A stretch of DNA of 64,000 bases. Source: Methylobacillus methanolivorans (GTDB lineage Bacteria > Pseudomonadota > Gammaproteobacteria > Burkholderiales > Methylophilaceae). The notes beneath the pieces are model-generated. The model did no database searches, was not told where the DNA came from, and was given only the letters and a program-made list of their open reading frames with translations. The stretch lies in the NCBI RefSeq assembly GCF_020531845.1, contig NZ_JAJAVF010000001.1, positions 186,001 to 250,000 of the forward strand, read 5' to 3'. This document shows, in pieces, positions 45,197 to 53,200 of the stretch (the stretch's first letter is position 1; each line of letters starts with the position of its first letter). Position numbers and translations under genes: made by a program.

Positions 45197-46891
45197 ATGG
45201 CATTGATGTTCCAGACGGGATCGAGCTCACTGACAGGTCAACGCGAGCGCAATGAAGACTTTGTCAGCATGGTTACGCCCGCTGGCAGCACGCTTAAGCT
45301 TAAGGGAGCAATCTTTGCCGTTGCCGATGGCGTAAGTGGTAACGCAGGCGGACGCGAAGCGGCAGAAATGACGGTACGCAGCCTGTTGACCGACTTTTAT
45401 GCTACCCCGGATACTTGGGAAATCCCAGCAGCCCTGGATAAGGTCATCAGTGCCGCCAATCGCTGGGTGCTTGCGCAAGCCATGCAGCATCGCGAGATGG
45501 CAGGTATGGCCACCACCCTCACCGTACTCGTGCTGCGCGGGCAGCGCTACTATGCCGCCCATGTCGGCGATAGTCGCTTGTATCGCCTGCGTGATGGCAA
45601 GCTGGAATGCCTGACCACGGATCATGTATGGGACAGGCCCGATATGCGCCATGTACTCAAGCGCGCGGTCGGGCTAGACCAGCAGCTCAGTGTGGACTAT
45701 GCCGAGGGGGCGTTACAGGCTGGGGATCGCTTTGCATTAATGAGCGATGGTGTCTGGTCGGCATTGCCAGAACACCGCCTGCAACAATTGATGCAGCCCT
45801 ACGCCCCACCACAGGCCATGGCCGATGCAATGACGCGAGAAGCCCTGCAAGCAGGCGGCAGTGACAATGCCAGTGTCGTCATTGTGCAGGTCGAAGCCAT
45901 TGGCGAAGACACACTGACTGACTTCCTTGCCGAGAGCCGCGCACTCAAGCCACCAGCCAAATTGAAAGTAGGCGATACCATTGATCAATTCGAGATCATG
46001 GAACCCTTGCATCAATCCCGGGCGACCTTGGTCTACAAGGTCCGCCATCGCGACAGCGGGCAGTTATGGGTGCTGAAAACCCTACAACCCGTATTGGCAG
46101 ATGACCTGCAAAGCTGCTCGGCACTACTCAATGAAGAATGGCTGGCCAAGCGCATGAGCTCCCAATACCTGCCACAAGTACTACCACTGGAAGCCGACCA
46201 GCGCAGCCACTTGTACTACATCATGAGTTGGCATGAAGGTGCCACGCTACAGCAGCGCCTGCAACACGGGCACCATTTCACCACGGCAGGCATTACCCGC
46301 ATCGGGCAGGAAATGCTGCGCGGGCTGGGTGCATTGCACCGCATGCATGTGCTGCACCGCGATATCAAGCCTGCCAACCTGCACATGGGCAAGGATGGCC
46401 GCTTGCGCCTGCTTGATCTCGGCGTTGCCTCCAGCGGTCATATCTCGATGCAGGACACCATGCCCAATCCCGGTACACCTAGCTATATGGCACCAGAGTT
46501 GTTTGAGCATGCAGAGGCCAGCGTGGCGAGCGATCTCTATGCCGCAGGTGTCACGCTGTATCACCTGCTGACACGCAAATATCCCTACGGCGAGATTGAG
46601 CCTTTTCAACATCCGCGTTTTGGCGAACCAGTGCCGCCTACGCGCTATCGCCCGGATATTCCCGGTTGGCTGGAAAACATCATCCTCAAGGCCGTGGCGC
46701 GTAACCCGGCAGCACGCTTCGAAACCGCAGAAGAAATGCTGCTAGCCCTGGAACTCGGTGAAAGCCGCCCCATTGTGCCCGTGCAACGAACCCCATTGGT
46801 ATCACGCGCAGGCTTGCAGCAATGGCAATGGCTTGCTGTGTGCTCATTGCTGATAAATGCCGTGTTGATCTACCTGCTGATCATCTCCTGA
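45197..46891 (+). CDS. Fused PP2C phosphatase and Ser/Thr kinase, membrane-anchored (copy 2)
   Basis: The 564-residue paralog of 34273-36000 has the same order: PP2C (about 1-235), kinase (about 262-525) and a C-terminal membrane helix (about 545-562). Phosphatase motifs look canonical: RNED (18-21), ADGVSG, GDSR (124-127), SDG (183-185) and SDN (222-224). In the kinase, Lys294, HRD 387-389, DLG 407-409 (in place of DFG) and APE 432-434 are present. The nucleotide loop again lacks glycines (PLHQSRATLVY). It sits 15 bp after the NarK gene and upstream of nirB, the same neighbourhood as in Pseudomonas. Its likely substrate is a nitrate transport or reduction component; none is proven. Confidence 0.92.
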   Translation: MALMFQTGSSSLTGQRERNEDFVSMVTPAGSTLKLKGAIFAVADGVSGNAGGREAAEMTVRSLLTDFYATPDTWEIPAALDKVISAANRWVLAQAMQHREMAGMATTLTVLVLRGQRYYAAHVGDSRLYRLRDGKLECLTTDHVWDRPDMRHVLKRAVGLDQQLSVDYAEGALQAGDRFALMSDGVWSALPEHRLQQLMQPYAPPQAMADAMTREALQAGGSDNASVVIVQVEAIGEDTLTDFLAESRALKPPAKLKVGDTIDQFEIMEPLHQSRATLVYKVRHRDSGQLWVLKTLQPVLADDLQSCSALLNEEWLAKRMSSQYLPQVLPLEADQRSHLYYIMSWHEGATLQQRLQHGHHFTTAGITRIGQEMLRGLGALHRMHVLHRDIKPANLHMGKDGRLRLLDLGVASSGHISMQDTMPNPGTPSYMAPELFEHAEASVASDLYAAGVTLYHLLTRKYPYGEIEPFQHPRFGEPVPPTRYRPDIPGWLENIILKAVARNPAARFETAEEMLLALELGESRPIVPVQRTPLVSRAGLQQWQWLAVCSLLINAVLIYLLIIS

Positions 46892-46922
46892 AACCAGTCA
46901 GACTAAGAGAACCCATCTATTT

Positions 46923-46958
46923 CGCACCAACATGGAGCAATAATTCCATATTGGTGCG
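46923..46958. promoter_or_regulatory. NtrC-like site within inverted repeat upstream of nirB
   Basis: GCACCAACATGGAGC (46924-46938) differs by one base from the GCAC-N7-GTGC pattern and equals the left part of the classic glnA NtrC site. It is the left arm of a 14-bp inverted repeat (46923-46936 with 46945-46958, one mismatch). It lies about 100 bp upstream of the -24 element. Confidence 0.6.
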
Positions 46959-47009
46959 CAACCAGCCTGCTATCACGCCACCCCATAACCCCAGTTAATA
47001 CAATGGATT

Positions 47010-47049
47010 AAACCCATACCAACCACATTAAGAAAGTTGGTATGGGTTT
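47010..47049 (+). terminator. Inverted repeat overlapping nirB promoter
   Basis: Perfect 14-bp arms (AAACCCATACCAAC / GTTGGTATGGGTTT) enclose 12 bases. The right arm ends in TTTT and contains the -24/-12 element. It can serve as terminator for the kinase gene upstream and so insulate the promoter. Confidence 0.65.
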
Positions 47050-47053
47050 TGCA
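47038..47053 (+). promoter_or_regulatory. Sigma-54 promoter of nirBD-nas
   Basis: TGGTATGGGTTTTGCA has GG-N10-GC spacing and fits TGGYAY-N5-TTGCW. Predicted transcript start is near 47064. It is weaker than the nrtA promoter but in the same relation to the leader. Confidence 0.72.
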
Positions 47054-47069
47054 TAGCTTAAAGCAAAAC

Positions 47070-47148
47070 CCTGTTCAGGTAGGACAGGTACTTGATGAAC
47101 ATACTGGGTTTTCCTTGCGAAAACTCACTCTAACGGACAACGGCGTCC
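47070..47148 (+). promoter_or_regulatory. ANTAR-target leader (nirB)
   Basis: P2 is GGAC-AACGGC-GTCC (47135-47148), identical in stem and loop to that of the nitrite channel leader. The only good P1 candidate is a 7-bp stem (47070-47076 with 47082-47088) with a five-base loop AGGTA, which departs from the hexaloop rule. A longer pairing of AAAACCC with GGGTTTT (47065-47071, 47106-47112) could compete with it. Confidence 0.75.
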
Positions 47149-47210
47149 ATTACTTGCAGCAAACTGCCCAGGCAGTTGCTATGCAAGTAATGGACGCCGT
47201 TTTTGTTTTT
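47140..47210 (+). terminator. Regulated leader terminator (nirB)
   Basis: A perfect 19-bp stem (47140-47158 with 47182-47200) continues into an inner GCAAACTGCC/GGCAGTTGC stem and is followed by TTTTGTTTTTT. It starts within the P2 loop. It is the strongest of the three leader terminators. Confidence 0.93.
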
Positions 47211-47289
47211 TGGCTTTGCAAACAGGAAAGCATGGCGGCTTCAGGCAGTTTCCCTGCGCCAGGACAGCTTTCCAATTTGATGGGAAAAC

Positions 47290-49860
47290 ATGAACATGAC
47301 TGCACTCACTCGCATCCTTGTCGTTGGCAATGGCATGGTTGGCCACTATTTCATGCAGGAGCTGGTCAAACGGCATCCCGATCTGGAGGCCGCAGGGCTA
47401 CAGGTCACCGTGCTGGGCGAAGAACCGCGCCCTGCCTATGATCGCGTGCACCTCTCCAGCTTTTTCTCCGGCAGCACTGCCGAAGATCTCTCGCTGGTAG
47501 AGCCCGGCTTCTATGACAGGCCGGGGCTGGAGCTGCGCCTCAATGCCCGCGCCAGCCATATCGACCGCCACCAGCGCAGCGTCACCCTGACCGATGGCAC
47601 GGTACTGTCTTACGACAAGCTGGTGCTGGCCACCGGCTCCGTGCCTTTCGTGCCGCCAGTGCCGGGACGCGACCGCGACAATTGCTTCGTCTACCGCACC
47701 ATTGAAGACCTGGAAGCCATGACCGCCGCTGGCGCTACCTCTAAGAGCGGCGTGGTGGTTGGCGGCGGCCTGCTGGGCCTGGAATGCGCCAAGGCATTGC
47801 GCGACATGGGGCTGGACACCCATGTCGTCGAGTTCGCCCCGCGCCTGATGGCGGTGCAAGTGGACGAAGCCGGTGGCCGCGTGTTGCGTACCAAGATCGA
47901 GGAGCTGGGCGTGCATGTGCACACCAGCCGCAACACGGTGAACATCACTGACGGTGCGACTGCACGTCACCGCATGGTGTTCTTCGACGAGACCTGGCTG
48001 GAAACCGACATGATCGTCTTCTCCGCCGGCATACGCCCCCGCGACGAACTGGCGCGTGAATCCGGCCTGGCACTAGGCGCCCGCGGCGGCATCGCCATCG
48101 ACGATTTCTGCCGCACCAGCGATCACGATATTTACGCCATCGGCGAATGTGCCAACTGGAGTGGGCAGATGTACGGCCTGGTCGCCCCCGGTTACGACAT
48201 GGCGCGCATTGCCTGCGCCCATTTATCCGGCGATAGCGCCACCAGCTTCCAGGGTGCCGACATGAGCACCAAGCTCAAGCTCATGGGTGTGGATGTGGCC
48301 AGTGTTGGCGATGCGCATGGCGAAACCCACGGCGCGCGCAGCTATCAATACCTGGACGAAGTGCGCAAGATATACAAGAAAATCGTCGTCAGCGAAGACG
48401 GCAAGAAGCTGCTGGGCGCAGTGCTGATCGGCAATGCCGACGAATACAGCACCTTGCAGCAGATGACGGTCAATGAGATGCCATTGCCGGAAAACCCCGA
48501 GTTCCTCATCCTGCCCGCCAGCGATGGCAAGGAAAAACCCGGCCTGGGCGTCGATGCCCTGCCCGACAGCGCCGTCATGTGTTCTTGCAACAATGTCACC
48601 AAGGGCGCAATCGGCGAAGCCGTGGCCAATGGTGCCTGCTCCATCGGCGAGATCAAGGCCTGCACCAAGGCCGGTACGGCTTGCGGCGGCTGCGTACCCT
48701 TAGTCACCCAGGTGATGAAGGCGCAGATGGTCAAGCTGGGCATGACAGTGAACAACCACTTGTGCGAACACTTTCCCTACTCGCGCCAAGAGCTTTACCA
48801 CCTGGTGCGCGTCGGCCAAATCAAGACCTTCGACGAGCTGCTGGAAAAGCACGGCAAGGGTCTGGGCTGCGACATCTGCAAACCTACAGCCGCCAGCATC
48901 CTCGCTTCCTGCTGGAATGATTTCGTCCTCAAGAAAGACCTGGCATCGCTGCAGGATTCCAATGATTACTTCCTCGGCAACATCCAGAAGGACGGCAGCT
49001 ATTCCGTGGTGCCACGCATGCCGGGCGGCGAAGTCACGCCCGACGGCCTCATCGCCATCGGCCAGATCGCCAAGAAATACGGCCTGTATACCAAGGTCAC
49101 CGGTGGTGCGCGCGTGGACATGTTCGGTGCCCGCGTCGAACAGTTGCCCAATATCTGGGAAGAGCTCATCGCTGCCGGATTTGAATCCGGCCATGCCTAT
49201 GGCAAATCGCTGCGCACGGTGAAAAGCTGCGTCGGCTCCACCTGGTGCCGTTATGGCGTGGACGACAGCGTCGGCCTCGCCGTGCAGCTGGAAAACCGCT
49301 ACAAGGGCCTGCGCGCGCCGCACAAGATCAAGTTCGGCGTCTCGGGCTGCACGCGCGAATGTGCCGAGGCACAAGGCAAGGACGTAGGCGTAATCGCCAC
49401 CGAAAACGGCTGGAACCTCTACGTCTGCGGCAACGGCGGCATGAAGCCGCGGCATGCCGAACTGCTGGCCAGCGACCTCAGCAAGGAAGACTTGATCCGC
49501 ATGATAGACCGCTTCCTGATGTTCTATATCCGCACGGCAGACCGTCTGCAACGCACCAGCACCTGGCGCGACAACCTGGAAGGCGGGCTGGACTACCTCA
49601 AGAACGTCGTCATCAACGACTCGCTGGGCCTGGGTGAAGAACTGGAAGCGCAGATGCAGCATGTCGTCGACCACTACCAGGATGAGTGGAAGACCGCCGT
49701 CACCGACCCCGAAGTCCGCAAGCGCTTCCGCAGCTTCGTCAACAGCACCACTGGCGACAGCAATATCGTCTTCGTGCCGGAGCGCGAACAAATACGCCCC
49801 GCCACCGTGGAAGAAAAGCGCCAGGCCAAGATCATCCCAGTGCTGGCACTGGCTGAGTAA
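47290..49860 (+). CDS. nirB: Assimilatory nitrite reductase, large subunit
   Basis: The 856-residue protein uses NAD(P)H to reduce nitrite to ammonium in the cytoplasm. The N-terminal FAD/NAD part starts ILVVGNGMVGHYF. A BFD-type [2Fe-2S] domain has Cys431, Cys433, Cys465 and Cys468. The C-terminal siroheme/4Fe-4S domain has Cys647, Cys653, Cys687 and Cys691 (CVGSTWC and GCTREC). All clusters look intact. The ATG at 47290 is the first with full homology. nirD follows after 17 bp. Confidence 0.97.
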   Translation: MNMTALTRILVVGNGMVGHYFMQELVKRHPDLEAAGLQVTVLGEEPRPAYDRVHLSSFFSGSTAEDLSLVEPGFYDRPGLELRLNARASHIDRHQRSVTLTDGTVLSYDKLVLATGSVPFVPPVPGRDRDNCFVYRTIEDLEAMTAAGATSKSGVVVGGGLLGLECAKALRDMGLDTHVVEFAPRLMAVQVDEAGGRVLRTKIEELGVHVHTSRNTVNITDGATARHRMVFFDETWLETDMIVFSAGIRPRDELARESGLALGARGGIAIDDFCRTSDHDIYAIGECANWSGQMYGLVAPGYDMARIACAHLSGDSATSFQGADMSTKLKLMGVDVASVGDAHGETHGARSYQYLDEVRKIYKKIVVSEDGKKLLGAVLIGNADEYSTLQQMTVNEMPLPENPEFLILPASDGKEKPGLGVDALPDSAVMCSCNNVTKGAIGEAVANGACSIGEIKACTKAGTACGGCVPLVTQVMKAQMVKLGMTVNNHLCEHFPYSRQELYHLVRVGQIKTFDELLEKHGKGLGCDICKPTAASILASCWNDFVLKKDLASLQDSNDYFLGNIQKDGSYSVVPRMPGGEVTPDGLIAIGQIAKKYGLYTKVTGGARVDMFGARVEQLPNIWEELIAAGFESGHAYGKSLRTVKSCVGSTWCRYGVDDSVGLAVQLENRYKGLRAPHKIKFGVSGCTRECAEAQGKDVGVIATENGWNLYVCGNGGMKPRHAELLASDLSKEDLIRMIDRFLMFYIRTADRLQRTSTWRDNLEGGLDYLKNVVINDSLGLGEELEAQMQHVVDHYQDEWKTAVTDPEVRKRFRSFVNSTTGDSNIVFVPEREQIRPATVEEKRQAKIIPVLALAE

Positions 49861-49877
49861 TCAATGGAGTACAAGGT

Positions 49878-50279
49878 ATGAGTCAATTACAACAATCCGC
49901 TTTTTCACCAGCAACAAGCAAACAGCAAATGTCCATGTCTACAGCACAAACCGGCACTTGGCACATGGTGTGTGCACTGGAGGACATCTGGCCCAACACT
50001 GGCGTGTGTGCCCTGTTGGCGGGCAGGCAGATCGCGATTTTCCGCATGAAGGGCGATGCATTATATGCACTGGACAACCACGACCCGCACAGCGACGCCA
50101 ACGTAATTTCACGCGGCTTGGTGGGCGACTTGGGCGGTGAGCCCGTAGTGGCTTCGCCTATCTACAAGCACCATTACCAATTGCGTAGCGGTGTGTGTGT
50201 GGAAGATGCCAATACACAGCTAAACACCTATGCCGTCGAAGTGCGCGCAGGCATGGTCTGGGTGCAAGTCCCCGCCTAA
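49878..50279 (+). CDS. nirD: Nitrite reductase small subunit
   Basis: The 133-residue protein has the Rieske-like NirD fold (WHMVCALEDIWPNTGVCALL ... ISRGLVGDLGGEPVVASPIYKHHYQL, shown as separate motifs). The Cys-His ligand pairs of true Rieske proteins are absent, as in E. coli NirD, so it binds no cluster. The first 25 residues are an extra Ser/Gln-rich tail; an ATG at 49929 or 49935 could be an alternative start. It assists NirB. The nitrate reductase gene starts 12 bp later. Confidence 0.93.
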   Translation: MSQLQQSAFSPATSKQQMSMSTAQTGTWHMVCALEDIWPNTGVCALLAGRQIAIFRMKGDALYALDNHDPHSDANVISRGLVGDLGGEPVVASPIYKHHYQLRSGVCVEDANTQLNTYAVEVRAGMVWVQVPA

Positions 50280-50291
50280 GCAGAGCAAACG

Positions 50292-53200
50292 ATGGCGACG
50301 ACTAAAGTCAAATCGGTCTGTCCTTACTGCGGTGTTGGCTGCGGTATTGTCATGGAAGTGCAGGACCAGCGCATTATCAAGGTGGTGGGCGACAAGGAAC
50401 ACCCCACCAACTTTGGCCGCCTGTGCACCAAAGGCAATACCTGCGCCCAGGCGATCACCGAATCAGGGCGGCTGGAGCAGGCGTTCATGCGACAAGATCG
50501 TCAGCAGGAACCTGCCCGCACCGATATGCAAGTCGCCATCAAGGAAACCGCTCGCCGCCTGCGCGACATCCTCGACACTCACGGCCCGGATTCGATTGCT
50601 TTGTATGTGTCAGGGCAAATGTCGATCGAGTCGCAATACCTGGCCAACAAACTGATCAAAGGCTATATCGGCAGTAATAATATTGAGTCTAACTCCAGGC
50701 TTTGCATGGCAAGTGCCGGGAGTGGGTACAAACTTTCACTAGGCTCCGATGGCCCGCCAGGCTCTTATCAGGACTTTGACCAGGCAGATGTATTTTTCGT
50801 CATCGGTGCCAACATGGCCGACTGCCACCCCATCTTGTTCCTGCGCATGATGGATAGAGTCAAGGCAGGCGCCAAGTTGATCGTGGTTGATCCGCGTCGC
50901 AATGCCACAGCAGACAAGGCCGACCTGTTTATGCAGATCAGGCCAGGTACCGATCTCGCCCTGCTCAACGGCTTGTTGTACCTATTGCAGAAAAACGGCC
51001 ATACCGACCCCGACTTCATGGCTGAATTTACTGAAGGCTGGGAAGCCATGCCTACATTCCTGGAAGATTACACACCAGAAAAAGTGGCTGAAATCACTGG
51101 GCTAACAACATCTGATATTCGCCAGGCAGCCGATTGGATAGGCCAGGCCAAAAACTGGATGAGCTGCTGGACCATGGGGCTCAATCAAAGCACTCACGGT
51201 ACTTGGCACACGAATGCGATCTGCAATCTACACCTCGCCACCGGCGCTATCTGCCGACCAGGTAGCGGCCCCTTTTCACTCACCGGTCAACCCAATGCGA
51301 TGGGCGGCCGCGAAATGGGCTATATGGGGCCAGGCCTGCCCGGACAACGCTCAGTCCTGGTCGAACAAGACCGTGCTTTCATCGAGCAACTGTGGGGCAT
51401 TCCGGCAGGCACCCTGCATACTCGCTCTGCGGGCGGCACAATCGCTATGTTCGAGCAGATGAAAGAGGGGAAGATCAAAGCCTGCTGGATTATCTGCACC
51501 AACCCGGTTGCCAGTGTCGCCAACCGCCAGAACGTCATCGACGCACTGAAAAAAGCAGAACTGGTAATCACCCAGGATGCCTACCTCGACACCGAGACCA
51601 ATCGCTATGCCGACATCCTGCTCCCTGGCGCGCTCTGGGCCGAGGCAGAAGGCGTCATGATCAACTCCGAGCGCAACATGACCCTGATGCAGCAAGCCGT
51701 ACCCCCACCTGGCAATGCCATGCCCGATTGGGAGATCATCGCGCGCATTGCCTGCGAAATGGGCTATAGCGATGGCTTTAGCTATACATCGGCTGCCGAG
51801 GTATTTGATGAAATCCGCCAAGTATCCAACAGCAAGACCGGTTACGACATTCGTGGCGTGAGCCACCAGCGCCTGCGCGACACTTCGCTGCAATGGCCCT
51901 GCCCGCATGACAGTGACACGGATCGCCACCCGATGCGCTACATCAATGATGGCGTCAGCCAATCACTCAAGCAACAGGCGGATGGCAGTACGCCACGTAT
52001 CGCTTTTGCCACGGAAAGCGGCAAAGCCATGTTTTTTGCCAGGCCCTACCTACCCCCAGCAGACATGCCAAACGAGGCTTTCCCCTTGGTGCTCAATACA
52101 GGTCGCCTGCAACATCAATGGCACACCATGACCAAGACCGGCAAAATCCCGACCTTGAACAAGCTGAACCCCAGCCCCTTTGTGGAAATCCACCCTGAAG
52201 ATGCCATCGCACTTGGCATACAAGACAAGGATCATGTGGAAATCCGCTCGCAACGTGGCCGGGCCGTGCTGCCAGCCATCGTTACCCCGCGGGTGCTACA
52301 TGGCAATTGCTTTGCCCCATTCCACTGGAATGATGTGTTTGGCGATGACCTCGCCATCAATGCCGTCACCAGTGATGCCATCGACCCACTGTCACAACAG
52401 CCAGAATTCAAATTCAGTGCCGTGGCACTGGCAAAGGTCGCCAAGGCTGTCTTCCCGGCATCTAGTGACAACACAACTAGTGATACATCTGCCGACATCC
52501 CCCCAGGCACAAGCAACAAGAAGGAAATCGTCATGAAAGATATTGATGCCCTGGCTGCGTTACTCGGCCTCGACCAGACACCTGCCCTGACCCTCACAGC
52601 AGAAGAGCAACGCTATATGCAAGGCTATATTACCGGCCTGCGCAGCGAGCCTTCCCGTCAGGCTGGCGGTGTACCCACCATTCCTGCCACCGCACCATTA
52701 CAGGCAGAAAAACGTACACTGATTGATGGCATACTGGCCGGTATGTTCGCCAGGACATGGATTAACACTGATAAGGCTACAACCGATATACCAGCTATAG
52801 CCCAGCCCAAGCTCAGCATTTTGTGGGCATCACAAACCGGCAATGCAGAGTCCTTTGCCGGGAAATGTGCCGAGCAACTGCGCGCGACAGGCTGGGATGT
52901 CAGCCTGCACAGCATGGATGAGAGCAAGCCTGCTCTTCTGGTGCAAACCACGCATGTACTATTGCTCGCCAGTACATTCGGCGATGGCGATCCGCCAGAT
53001 AACGCTGCCCAGTTCTGGTCTGCATTACAGGCAGAACAAATCGACCTTTCTACGCTGCACTATGCTGTCTTGGCATTTGGTGATTCCAACTACGATCAAT
53101 TCTGCGGTTTTGGTCGCAAGCTGGATGAGCGCCTAGTTGCCTTGGGGGCAAAGCCGCTGACAGCACGTGTGGATTGCGAACCGGAATACAAGGAGCCAGC

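Noticed and set aside
47037..47441. 134-residue open frame across the nirB leader
   Set aside because: It runs through the antiterminator, the terminator and into nirB in another frame; the RNA elements explain the sequence better.
48700..49791. 363-residue open frame opposite nirB
   Set aside because: Antisense shadow of the conserved siroheme region of nirB; no independent evidence.
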